From contig NZ_JAHKPY010000002.1 of the NCBI RefSeq assembly GCF_018860745.1, forward strand, positions 310,001-374,000: a stretch of DNA of 64,000 nt, read 5' to 3'. Under the pieces are notes generated by a model. It had not been told where the DNA came from. It ran no database searches and saw nothing but the letters and a program-made list of their open reading frames with translations. The position numbers and the translations under genes were made by a program. This document shows positions 7,502-16,218 of the stretch, in pieces. Positions within the stretch are counted from its first letter, which is position 1. Every line of letters starts with the position of its first letter. This DNA is from Zobellia uliginosa. Its GTDB lineage: Bacteria > Bacteroidota > Bacteroidia > Flavobacteriales > Flavobacteriaceae.

Positions 7502-8989
7502 TTACTGGGTGACCGCATACTGAGTACGCAGCTCGCTAAGTTCTTTTTTCATTTCAGAAATCTTTTTTTCGGTGGCCGAAGTACCATAAATATTGTTCAT
7601 TTCCGAAGGGTCGTTTTTTAAGTCATAAAACTCCCACTCTTCCCCGTTGGGAACATCCTCGCCATAAAACCGAATGAGTTTGTAGCGTTTATTTGCAACC
7701 CCTTCGTGACGACGTACCGCGTGTGCGCCAGGGTATTCATAATAGTGGTAATACATAGATTTTCGCCAATCTTCTGGCGCTTTTCCTTTTAGTAGTGGCA
7801 CAACACTTTTACCTTGCATATCGTCAGGTATAGGAGCATCGGCAAGGTCAAGAAAGGTTTCTGCAAAATCTATATTCTGAACCAAATCGGTATTAACGCT
7901 TCCCGGTTTAATGTTCCCGGGCCATTTTACGATAAGCGGTGTACGGAAAGATTCTTCATACATAAAACGCTTATCGAACCAGCCGTGTTCACCCATATAA
8001 AAACCCTGATCAGAAGAATAGATTACGATGGTGTTTTCATCAAGCCCTTGTTCTTTAAGTGAAGCCATTATTTCACCAACGCTTTCATCAACGGACCAAA
8101 TGCAACGTAGATAGTCTTTCATGTAAGTTTGGTATTTCCATTTTACAAGGTCTTTGCCTTCAAGATTATCGGCTTTAAACTTGGCAAAACGTTCTTTATA
8201 CCGTGGGTCGTTGGCATAGCGCTCACCTTCTGCCTTTAAATCTGAATCAATTTTCATACTAGTGGCAATATCCATTTCTTGTTTGTGTGCAGCTGTAGTA
8301 CGTGTGCTGTAATCATCAAAGAAATTGTCCGGTTCGGGAATCTCTACATCTTCGTATTTGTTCATATAACGCTCCGCAGGATCCCAATTACGGTGCGGCG
8401 CTTTGTGGTGAACCATCATCATAAAAGGCTTATCTTGATCGCGTTCGTTTTCTAGCCAATTCAGGGCTCGGTCCGTAATAACATCGGTTACATATTCACC
8501 TTTGTAATTGGTGTCGCCTTCTTCGGTGATGAAGTCTGGATTGTAGTATTTTCCTTGTCCCGGTAAAACTTCCCAATAATCAAAACCTTGCATTTTTCCG
8601 GGCAAATGAATTTTTCCGATCATAGCGGTTTGATATCCGTTCTGACGGAGTATTTTTTGAAACTGCTGTTGGTCATGGTCAAAAATGGTTTTCTTGGTAT
8701 TGTCCAACTTTTTATGGAGATGGCTCATTTTTCCGGTCAATAAAGTAGCTCTACTAGGGGCACATATAGAATTTTCAACATAAGCTTTATCAAATCGCAT
8801 TCCTTGGGCAGCCAATTTATCAATGTTTGGGGTAGGGTTTAAAGTTTGAAGTCTACCGCCATACGCACCAATGGTTTGATAGGAATGGTCATCGGAAAAA
8901 ATCCAAACAATATTAGGTTTCTTTTCTTGTGCGATTGAGAGTAGTGGAAGCAGTGAAGCCACTAAAAAGAAGAATTTGTTGAGTTTCAT
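7502..8989 (-). CDS. Secreted sulfatase (S1/arylsulfatase family)
   Basis: Type I sulfatase of 495 residues with a signal peptide (cleavage near LLSIA-Q). Metal-binding DD at 33-34 (IFSDDHS). The formylglycine motif is C76-A-P-S-R80 followed by ATLLTGK, so Cys76 should be oxidised by a maturase. Further family motifs are GKIHLPG, HHKAPHRNWDP, SSDQGFYMGEHGWFDKR and a late YDLKNDPSEMNN. The HHKAPHRNW and GEHGWFDKRFMYEE stretches resemble exo-acting 6-O-sulfatases (S1_11-like), but subfamily is a guess. It is probably periplasmic and cotranscribed with the sulfatase pseudogene upstream (29-bp gap). It likely removes sulfate from galactose-type sugars released by the GHs of this locus. Confidence 0.9.
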   Translation of the reverse strand: MKLNKFFFLVASLLPLLSIAQEKKPNIVWIFSDDHSYQTIGAYGGRLQTLNPTPNIDKLAAQGMRFDKAYVENSICAPSRATLLTGKMSHLHKKLDNTKKTIFDHDQQQFQKILRQNGYQTAMIGKIHLPGKMQGFDYWEVLPGQGKYYNPDFITEEGDTNYKGEYVTDVITDRALNWLENERDQDKPFMMMVHHKAPHRNWDPAERYMNKYEDVEIPEPDNFFDDYSTRTTAAHKQEMDIATSMKIDSDLKAEGERYANDPRYKERFAKFKADNLEGKDLVKWKYQTYMKDYLRCIWSVDESVGEIMASLKEQGLDENTIVIYSSDQGFYMGEHGWFDKRFMYEESFRTPLIVKWPGNIKPGSVNTDLVQNIDFAETFLDLADAPIPDDMQGKSVVPLLKGKAPEDWRKSMYYHYYEYPGAHAVRRHEGVANKRYKLIRFYGEDVPNGEEWEFYDLKNDPSEMNNIYGTSATEKKISEMKKELSELRTQYAVTQ

Positions 8990-9018
8990 ATGGAGTTGTT
9001 TTGAGTTTAAGTGATTTG

Positions 9019-10470
9019 TTATAGTTTCCCGATTTCTCGGTTCTCAGTACCTTTTTCGATACCAACGTTAAGGTCGCCTAGTTCTTTTCTAGCTTTATTG
9101 ACCTCAAGCATCAGTTCTTTTACTTTTTCTGGGTAATAAGCAATTACGTTGAACCTTTCGCCTGGGTCACGCATCATATCGTAAAGTTCAGGTTCTTCAA
9201 CAACAGTTTTAATGCGTTTACCTCCATTACCGTTATTACCGGGTTCTGTGTTATAGCTGGCGTAAGTATGGGGTAATACAAGTTTCCAATTGCCTTTTCG
9301 TACTCCGTTTAGGTTGTTCTTCCCGTGATAATATAATATGGTGTTACGGGGCGTTTCGGAAAATTTTCCTTTCCAGAGAGATGAAATATCTACGCCATCT
9401 ATCTTATGGTTGGATAATTTTCCGTTTGTAATGGCCGCGAACGTAGGAAGTAAATCTACGGCACAGGCCAATTTGTGCGTAACCGTTCCTTCTGGAGTAT
9501 TGCCTGGCCACCGAATGATAAAAGGCACACGTTGTCCGCCTTCCCAACTGGTGGTTTTCCCCTCGCGTAATCCACCGGAAGACCCAGCATGATTTCCGAA
9601 ATTTAGCCAAGGCCCATTATCCGTGGTAAAAATAAAGATGGTATTATCGGCAATTCCGTTTGTTTTAAGGGCCTTATCGATTTCACCAACGGACCAATCA
9701 ATTTCCATCATCACATCGCCGTAAAGTCCTTGCTCGCTTTTTCCCCTAAACTTATCTGAAACGCCCAGCGGTATATGGGCCATGGTGTGCGGTACATATA
9801 GAAAAAAGGGCTCGTCTGCATTTCGATTTATAAAATCGACAGCTTTTTCAGTGTAAATCGTAGTTAGTTGGTCTTAATCCTGTAAATTCTTGATGTAGGA
9901 TGTAGCTTTGTTTCCTTCAATTAAAGGTAAGTCCGGAAAGTTAGCTCTGTTCATCTTATCGGAAAGATTTTCACCGGTAACATTATCTTGTGGCCACATG
10001 TCATTAGAGTAGGGCAGGCCAACAAATTCGTCAAACCCATGTTGTAGAGGTAAGAATTCTTTTTGCCAGCCCAAATGCCATTTGCCAAAACATGCCGTTT
10101 TATAGTCTTGCTTTTTGAACATTTCTGCAATGGTAAGTTCGTCTTTGTTCAGTCCAATGTCATGTTTTGGAAAAAGTGCTCCTGAAAACCCTATTCTATT
10201 GGGGTAACAACCGGTTAAAAGACCTGCTCGCGATGCACTGCAAACGGGTTGCGCGGCATAATAATTGGTAAATCGTGTGCCTTTAGCGGACAGATGGTCA
10301 ATATTTGGGGTTTCAAAACCCGTGGCACCATACGCACCAACATCCCCATAGCCTTCGTCATCAATAAAAACGAGAACTACGTTAGGTGGACGATTATTTT
10401 GATTTTGTCCAAAGCAGAGATTGCTAGGGAGTAGGGCGATTAAAACGAGTAAAATAGACGAGTATTTCAT
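9019..10470 (-). pseudogene. Sulfatase gene interrupted by one in-frame stop codon
   Basis: The N-terminal part (10470 to 9877, 198 residues) carries a signal peptide, the metal pair in FIDDEGYGD and the active-site motif C77-S-A-S-R81. A TAA at 9874-9876 ends it between two Asp codons. The same frame stays open without any shift through DQLTTIYTEKAVDF and on to the C-terminal part containing TTDNGPW, EGGQRVPFIIRWPG and ELYDMMRDPGE, ending at 9019. The total would be about 483 residues, the usual sulfatase length. One substitution (for example CAA to TAA) explains everything. It may be a recent nonsense mutation, an assembly error, or a stop that is read through. An internal ATG at 9783 could only yield a fragment without the active site. 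C-x-A-x-R is an accepted variant of the formylglycine motif. Confidence 0.85.
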
Positions 10471-10471
10471 G

Positions 10472-10604
10472 TAAACAGTGGTTTGGTTGTCATTGAACTA
10501 TAAAAAGGACTTTTTTGAACGAGCAAGAGGATAGATAGCTCCTTGATCCTCAAAAAAGTCCTTTGCTAAATGTAAGGTATTTATTAAGCTTTTACCACTG
10601 TTTA
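10472..10604 (-). repeat. 133-nt nested inverted repeat abutting the sulfatase start
   Basis: Outer perfect 11-bp arms TAAACAGTGGT (10472-10482) / ACCACTGTTTA (10594-10604). Inside lies a perfect 15-bp stem AAAGGACTTTTTTGA (10504-10518) / TCAAAAAAGTCCTTT (10550-10564), and inside that GAGC (10521-10524) / GCTC (10538-10541). In the - strand transcript the outer arm ends one base before the AUG at 10470, and the 15-bp stem is followed by TTTTTATAG, a T-tract. It could be a terminator after GH117, a leader structure controlling the sulfatase, or a small mobile palindromic element. Confidence 0.7.
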
Positions 10605-10647
10605 ACAACCTACTCATGGACTGTTATAATTTCAAAGGGAAACTATA

Positions 10648-11949
10648 TTATCGTCCTTCGGGATTTCTATTTTCATTAGGTTTTTGTGCAAAATAAACTT
10701 CAGGGTCATGATACACTCCTGTTTTTTTATACGATGGAATATCAACGTCAAGACTCAGGTCGCAATCAAAACGTGCCATGATGGAATATGCTTTTTTAGA
10801 ACTTTTTCCAGCATTGGTAAAATGAGAAAGTCCCCAAGTAACTCCTCTTCCGTCACCGGAATCTGTAAACGCATCAGCGGCAAAAGGTGCTGCTGCCGTT
10901 GGAGCTAGGGACACAACCGAAGCAATTTCAAAATTGACACCATCTTTGGCATATTGCATGGTGTACCTTTCATTACCATCTTTTATGGCCAATGTGGCTA
11001 CACCTTCCTTAAACGGGAAATAAGTGGTCTCGTGTCCGGAAGTCATAACTGGGTTTAAAGGGTGTTTTTCAAAAGGACCTAAAGGGTCTTCTGCAATTAC
11101 AAGACCATGGCCCACCGCATATTTATCGCGGATATCTGGCCATTTGTTATAAGCCGCTTTATAGTACAAGTGAATTTTTCCTTTGTAGACAATAGGTTGC
11201 GGGTCATGCGTAGCATCTTGGTCCCACTCTCCTTTTTTACCAAAAGGAATTACGGCATCCTTGCCATGTGTCCAAGGACCAGCGGGAGAATCTGCATATG
11301 AAACCGAAACGGGACACCAGTCTCCTCGTAAACCACTTGGTTCATTAAAAGCTTGATAGTATAAATAGTATTTTCCTTTCCAAATTAAAATATCGGGAGT
11401 AGCTACCGAACGCCAGCCGGGATTAGGTTTTTCAGGTCTTTTAATAGCGATACCTTCTTCTTTCCATGTAGTTCCGTCTTTACTCGTAGCATACCAAATA
11501 TCGCAAAGGTCCCAATCCGTAGAGGGAATTTCATCTGTAGCCTCTTTAGCACGGTTCCAACCAATAGGTGGCACTTTAGTGTCTCTTTTGGTATAGTACA
11601 TGTAGTATTTGCCATCTACCAAAATGGGTCTTGAAGGGTCACGACGCGATACGGTTCCATCACCACCATTGTAGTCAAAACCTTTTAAACGTGTGTATTT
11701 AAATTGAGAAAAAAGTTCGTTGTCCTGTACTCGTGGAGCTGGATAATCAAACATACGTTCGGCCGAAGCACTCAGTGGCATATCGGGTTTTTCCGCAGGT
11801 AGTTTATGTGGAAATACTTGATGTTCCGTTGAAGCGGTTTCTTCGGAAGCGGCAGGAGTTTTTTCTGATTTAGAATCTGAACAGGCAATGAAAGACCCCG
11901 CCAGTAAAAAACTCAAAAAATAGTGTTTGTACAGAGGTTTGAGCTGCAT
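10648..11949 (-). CDS. GH117 family alpha-1,3-(3,6-anhydro)-L-galactosidase-like lipoprotein
   Basis: A 433-residue lipoprotein (lipobox FIAC, Cys23) with a five-bladed beta-propeller. Family GH117 members release 3,6-anhydro-L-galactose from the non-reducing end of neoagaro-oligosaccharides. Matching stretches are KYTRLKGFDYNGGDGTVSRRD, VATPDILIWKGKYYLYYQAF, ATHDPQPIVYKGKIHLYYKA and PVMTSGHETTYFPFKEG. Acidic residues of the propeller core (Asp in SRRDPS and THDPQ) and the His/Glu in GHETTYFPFKEG are where I would expect the catalytic residues. The position next to sulfatases, GH2 and another propeller enzyme supports work on agar- or porphyran-type galactan. Family assignment is strong; exact linkage is inferred. 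Confidence 0.82.
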   Translation of the reverse strand: MQLKPLYKHYFLSFLLAGSFIACSDSKSEKTPAASEETASTEHQVFPHKLPAEKPDMPLSASAERMFDYPAPRVQDNELFSQFKYTRLKGFDYNGGDGTVSRRDPSRPILVDGKYYMYYTKRDTKVPPIGWNRAKEATDEIPSTDWDLCDIWYATSKDGTTWKEEGIAIKRPEKPNPGWRSVATPDILIWKGKYYLYYQAFNEPSGLRGDWCPVSVSYADSPAGPWTHGKDAVIPFGKKGEWDQDATHDPQPIVYKGKIHLYYKAAYNKWPDIRDKYAVGHGLVIAEDPLGPFEKHPLNPVMTSGHETTYFPFKEGVATLAIKDGNERYTMQYAKDGVNFEIASVVSLAPTAAAPFAADAFTDSGDGRGVTWGLSHFTNAGKSSKKAYSIMARFDCDLSLDVDIPSYKKTGVYHDPEVYFAQKPNENRNPEGR

Positions 11950-11994
11950 AATATGTGGTTTAGAGTTTGAAATGAGCTTGTAGTTTGTAAGTGT

Positions 11995-13149
11995 TTAGTT
12001 ATTTGTTTTTTCGATTTTTAAAGGGATCTGAATATTGAACGATTCGCGAACCCCATTGGCATCAAGAGTATCGGCAGCACATAGCAGTGCAACCGGTTCT
12101 CCATTTTCTCTAAAAACTTGTGGCCGTTCTAGATGTGTAAATTGTTGTTCACGGCCATTTTTCCATTCTACAATGCGCTTAGAGATTTCAAAATTTTTGG
12201 CTTTATTCCATTGAATACCATCTTCAGAATCATAATGTACCAAAGAGAATTCACGTTTTTTGCCTTCATGTTTTATACGTTTTACAATGGCTCTGAATTT
12301 ACCATCTTGGTACCAGATATAAGGGTCTTCCGCAGGGAAACGTTCACCTTCGAATGTAAAGACAGGGTCAGGATATTTTTTGAAGGGACCTGTGGGCGAA
12401 TCCGCAATAGCTACCATATGTACTACAGGACCACCGCCTGGTAATGGGTCCTTTTTACCAACAGCCTTATAGACCATTAATATTTTTCCATCTGGCATTT
12501 GACAAACGGATGGGTTTGAAGTCATCAGAGCGTCATAAGCATCGTCATTAGGGGAAACATCTAAAACGGGTTTGTCAAAACGTTTCCATGGTCCGTTGGG
12601 CGAATCGGCAACAGCTACGCCTATACGTTGGTTGTTACGGTGTACCCAGTTAATTTTAGGTTTGCCGGGAACACTTACAATTTTCTTATCTCCTGTATTA
12701 CCCATATAATACAGATAATATTTTCCGTTGAACTTATGCACAGTTGGGTTATGGGTCGTAGAACCATCCCAAAATTCTGCACCACGGTCCGGTAAGGCAA
12801 AGTCTTTATGCTCAAATGGACCAAAGGGCGATTCTGATACCGCATGGGCGATTACGGAATAGTTTACCCATTCCCAACCAATATTTTTAGGCCATTGGGA
12901 GTAAAACATGTGGTAAAGTCCGTCTTCGCCTTTTACCATAGAACCGCCCCAAATACTTAGACTGTCATTCCTGAATATGGACTCTGGTGAAACTTTTCCG
13001 AATTCTATTTTGTAGTCGGGAACTGCTTCGTTCACAGTAATATTTGAGTTTGCCAAGTTCTCAGCTTCCGAGTTTGATTTCTTTTCCGATTTGCACGAAA
13101 AGAGAAATGAAACTGTGGCAAAGGCAAGAATTACATTTAATTTTTTCAT
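11995..13149 (-). CDS. Five-bladed propeller glycosidase-like lipoprotein (GH43/GH117-like, unclassified)
   Basis: About 384 residues. I start at the ATG at 13149 (MKKLNVILAFATVSFLFSC), which gives a lipoprotein signal with Cys19; an in-frame TTG at 13164 would overlap the upstream GH2. The repeats are five-bladed-propeller type: GGSMVKGEDGLYHMFYSQWP, NPTVHKFNGKYYLYYMG, NPSVCQMPDGKILMVYKAV, AEDPYIWYQDGKFRAIVKR and LERPQVFRENGEPVALLCA, with SPFGPFE, SPNGPWK and SPTGPFK turns. The fold and lengths are like GH43, GH117 and related families, but I cannot place it in a numbered family. It lies 4 bp downstream of a GH2, so tight coupling is likely. It resembles the C-terminal half of the protein at 55762-58242. 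Confidence 0.7.
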   Translation of the reverse strand: MKKLNVILAFATVSFLFSCKSEKKSNSEAENLANSNITVNEAVPDYKIEFGKVSPESIFRNDSLSIWGGSMVKGEDGLYHMFYSQWPKNIGWEWVNYSVIAHAVSESPFGPFEHKDFALPDRGAEFWDGSTTHNPTVHKFNGKYYLYYMGNTGDKKIVSVPGKPKINWVHRNNQRIGVAVADSPNGPWKRFDKPVLDVSPNDDAYDALMTSNPSVCQMPDGKILMVYKAVGKKDPLPGGGPVVHMVAIADSPTGPFKKYPDPVFTFEGERFPAEDPYIWYQDGKFRAIVKRIKHEGKKREFSLVHYDSEDGIQWNKAKNFEISKRIVEWKNGREQQFTHLERPQVFRENGEPVALLCAADTLDANGVRESFNIQIPLKIEKTNN

Positions 13150-13153
13150 ATTT

Positions 13154-16100
13154 CTATTTGTCAAAATTTATCAATGAATAAACGTGTGTTGGTTTAGACC
13201 AATCGCTCTGTCCATTTTTTGTCTTTTTCATAATGCTGATAAAATGCGGAGCGTCCCCTTCATAGGCAATAACCGTCATACCTCTGGTTATAGTGGTGCT
13301 TTTATACTGAAAATAAGTTTCTCTTAACCCATATTTTACGGTATATTCCACATCATTAGATGCTCCGGAATAGCCCACAATAAGTTTGTCACCAACAACA
13401 AATGCATCCCAGATAACTGGCGGTAATACTTTACCATTAGGTTTGGCTATCCGCATTTCGGAAGGCTTGCTTTCACCTTTTTCATTCGTGGCGATAACTT
13501 TAAAGGAGTATTCTTTTCCGTTTTCTAAATTGTTCAGTTCTATGAAATTGGTTGTCGTCTCTTTTGATTTTACAATTTCCCCTTTATTATTTTGATGGGT
13601 AACATGGTAGGTATCTACATTAAAAACAGGATTAAAATGAATTCTAACGGAAGCATCACCATTTTCTATTGTTGAAATTGAGGGGCTTCCAGGAACGGAC
13701 AGGGCAATACGTTTTTTCTTTCGGGTATAACCGTTAGGGGAAAGAACGCTAACATGTACACTTGTTACGTCGGTGAGATATGGTTTCCAATTCATACTGA
13801 TTTTACTTTCAGTATCTCCTGGTTGTAAGGTGGGAAGTTTTACGGTATTCTTAGCTAAGGTGTCTCCTTTGGTATTGTGAAGCGACCAGACTAAACTGTG
13901 GTTTCTTAGGGTATAACTAGGGTAATTTTCCGAGTTCTTGGTCGTAATCGTAATTTGTGCGTAGCCTTTTTTAATATCCAAGTCCAATACTTCTAATTGC
14001 TCAACAGGACTATGCTCATTTTCTATTCTGTTGTATAACTTCCGCTTTTGACGCCAAGCATTTACAAGTCCCCATACTCGATTTTCCTCGGGTGATGTTG
14101 CTGCGTAACCACTTCGGTAGTCATTGAATGTCCACAGCGAAGCTCCAATTACAAAAGGGTTTTTGTTTTGTAAACTTGAGTTCCATTCTGATATTTCAGG
14201 AATATCACCGTCCAAGGAGGTGGTAGCCATTGGTTTTATACCATATTCAGAAATAAAAATAGGTTTATCGGGCCATTTGGAACGTAGGGTTTTAAACACT
14301 TCTTCCGGTTTACCTTGAAACGGATACAGGTTGTGCATAATCATATCTACCAGCGAATTCGGGTCGTTCTCGGGAGTTGCCGTATCACGCCATCCGCTGT
14401 TACTTACACAGGTTACCAGACGGTAGGGGTCAAGCTCGTTCTTGACGTAATCAATGGTCAGTTTAGCATAATCGTAGTGATCTTTTAATTCGTTGCCAAC
14501 ACTCCAGCCAATAATACTAGGGTGGTTCACATCGCGGTCAATCATCTCTTTAAGCCATTGTTTTGCCAACGGATAATCTGGAGCCGTAAACTCAGGGTTG
14601 GTAAGTTCTCTTACATTGACTTCCTCAAAAAGTAGAATCCCTTTTTCATCACAGCGCTCAATCAACTTTTTATTCTGCGTGCCATGCATGATTCGCATAA
14701 AATTGGCACCCGCATTTTTCATTAGGTCTACATCTTTATTGATTAAATATTGCGGTTCTGAAGAACCCCAATATCTATGGTCACTTACACGGTTAAAACC
14801 TCCTAAGCGTACAGGTTCGCCGTTTAAAATTAATTGGGAATCGGTCAATTCTACTTTTCTGATACCAAAACGGTCTTTTTTCATAGCTAAAGTTTGGCCG
14901 TTTTCGGTAACCGTTGTCGTTAAGTGATACAAGTTTGGTGTATCAAAATGCCATAACTTTACTGCACTTGCCGGCAACGTACTTGCTAATTGAATTTCTT
15001 TTGTGCTATTTGCCGGTATGGTAATCGTGTATTGTAAATCAGTAGTTTGGGGTGCTTCGTCAATTTGGGAAGCAAGCATAACCGTACGCTTCTTTGCGGA
15101 TGAATTTTTGACCCGAACTTTTAACTTTAGATTAGCCGAGCCTTTTTTTAGGTCGGGTTCGGCATGTATGTACTGATAACTGATGCGTACATTATTGTTT
15201 TTTACCAAATGCACATCACGAATGATTCCGCCCCAATTCCATGTAGCACCGACTAGTGCACTATTATCGGCTTCTACAGCGATTACGTTTGGACCGTTAA
15301 AATTGAGTTCGTCGGTCACGTCAAATTCAAACGGAGTAAAGCCGCCTTGATGACTACCTATCAACTCTCCGTTCAAGAATATTTTTGCAAGGTGATATAC
15401 GGCATCAAACTTGACCCTAATACGTTCTTCTGAGCTCTTTTTCCAGTTTGGAGGGAGGTTAAAGGTTTTGCGGTACCAACCTATTCCCGTGTAATTGGAA
15501 TATTCGTTTAGCATTCCCCAATGTCCCGGTACACTTAGGTTTTTCCAATTGGAATCGTCAAAATCAGATTTAAATATGGTTGCTTTTTCTTCTTTGGAAG
15601 TTTCCATTTTCTCGGAAGAAACCGGGCGGAACATAACGGCATCTGCAACTACGGTATTGGGTGTTATTGCGGTCACTTCAATATAATTAGTATCGGTTTT
15701 ATCAAAAGTGAATACACCTAAACTTAACCATTGATCACATCGGTTTCGTTGGTTAAAATAAGAAGAGGTGAGACCACCACCATGATTTACGTTTACTTGG
15801 GCAGTAAGATGCGAAGCGAAAGGAAACCGTACAAACGCCTCGTAAAACTCAGATTGGTGTAAAGCTGGAGTGTACCTCACATAATTGTTCTCGGACTCAT
15901 CTTTTCCAAAACTACGCTGTAGGTAGTTTTTGCCATAGAAAGTAGAACCTCGGTCGCCTTCTGTCTTCAATATCCAATCTCCTTTTACCTTTACATGTTC
16001 TTTACTGGAATTGTCAATTATAATATCTTCGGGAGTTTCGGAAACAGTAATGTAATTGGAACCTTCGCCGTAAATGGTATGGAATTTCCAATCACCGCTT

Positions 16101-16204
16101 AATAAAAGGGCTTCTTCTCCAGCGGCAACATGTTCTGACTTTTGAGCATGACAGGACCAGAGACTTAAAATTAAAATACTGGTTAGGAGAGGTTTGAGCT
16201 GCAT
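13154..16204 (-). CDS. GH2 beta-galactosidase-type enzyme with extra N-terminal and fn3 C-terminal domains
   Basis: A 1016-residue exported protein (signal ends LSLWSCHAQ, possible lipobox at Cys18). Residues about 75-195 are an inserted beta-sandwich of the golvesin/xanthan-lyase carbohydrate-binding type (VRYTPALHQSEFYEAFVRFPF ... VVADAVMFRP), splitting the normal GH2 N-terminus. The GH2 sugar-binding domain is about 215-340, the Ig-like domain about 340-450 and the TIM barrel about 455-760. Acid/base Glu572 is in GWSVGNEL and nucleophile Glu653 in FISEYG. A fibronectin type III domain (about 850-930) and another beta domain follow. GH2 enzymes are retaining exo-beta-glycosidases; beta-galactosidase action on galactan oligosaccharides fits the context. 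It begins MQLKP, like the GH117 gene, sharing 15 bases around the start. Confidence 0.88.
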   Translation of the reverse strand: MQLKPLLTSILILSLWSCHAQKSEHVAAGEEALLLSGDWKFHTIYGEGSNYITVSETPEDIIIDNSSKEHVKVKGDWILKTEGDRGSTFYGKNYLQRSFGKDESENNYVRYTPALHQSEFYEAFVRFPFASHLTAQVNVNHGGGLTSSYFNQRNRCDQWLSLGVFTFDKTDTNYIEVTAITPNTVVADAVMFRPVSSEKMETSKEEKATIFKSDFDDSNWKNLSVPGHWGMLNEYSNYTGIGWYRKTFNLPPNWKKSSEERIRVKFDAVYHLAKIFLNGELIGSHQGGFTPFEFDVTDELNFNGPNVIAVEADNSALVGATWNWGGIIRDVHLVKNNNVRISYQYIHAEPDLKKGSANLKLKVRVKNSSAKKRTVMLASQIDEAPQTTDLQYTITIPANSTKEIQLASTLPASAVKLWHFDTPNLYHLTTTVTENGQTLAMKKDRFGIRKVELTDSQLILNGEPVRLGGFNRVSDHRYWGSSEPQYLINKDVDLMKNAGANFMRIMHGTQNKKLIERCDEKGILLFEEVNVRELTNPEFTAPDYPLAKQWLKEMIDRDVNHPSIIGWSVGNELKDHYDYAKLTIDYVKNELDPYRLVTCVSNSGWRDTATPENDPNSLVDMIMHNLYPFQGKPEEVFKTLRSKWPDKPIFISEYGIKPMATTSLDGDIPEISEWNSSLQNKNPFVIGASLWTFNDYRSGYAATSPEENRVWGLVNAWRQKRKLYNRIENEHSPVEQLEVLDLDIKKGYAQITITTKNSENYPSYTLRNHSLVWSLHNTKGDTLAKNTVKLPTLQPGDTESKISMNWKPYLTDVTSVHVSVLSPNGYTRKKKRIALSVPGSPSISTIENGDASVRIHFNPVFNVDTYHVTHQNNKGEIVKSKETTTNFIELNNLENGKEYSFKVIATNEKGESKPSEMRIAKPNGKVLPPVIWDAFVVGDKLIVGYSGASNDVEYTVKYGLRETYFQYKSTTITRGMTVIAYEGDAPHFISIMKKTKNGQSDWSKPTHVYSLINFDK

Positions 16205-16218
16205 TTGGTCAAAATATT

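Noticed and set aside
9019-9783. A separate short sulfatase starting at the ATG at 9783
   Set aside because: It lacks the active site and is in the same frame as the upstream half, separated only by one stop codon; it is part of one broken gene.
9784-9873. Frameshift as cause of the interrupted sulfatase
   Set aside because: The reading frame is identical before and after the stop and the intervening 30 codons read as normal sulfatase sequence.
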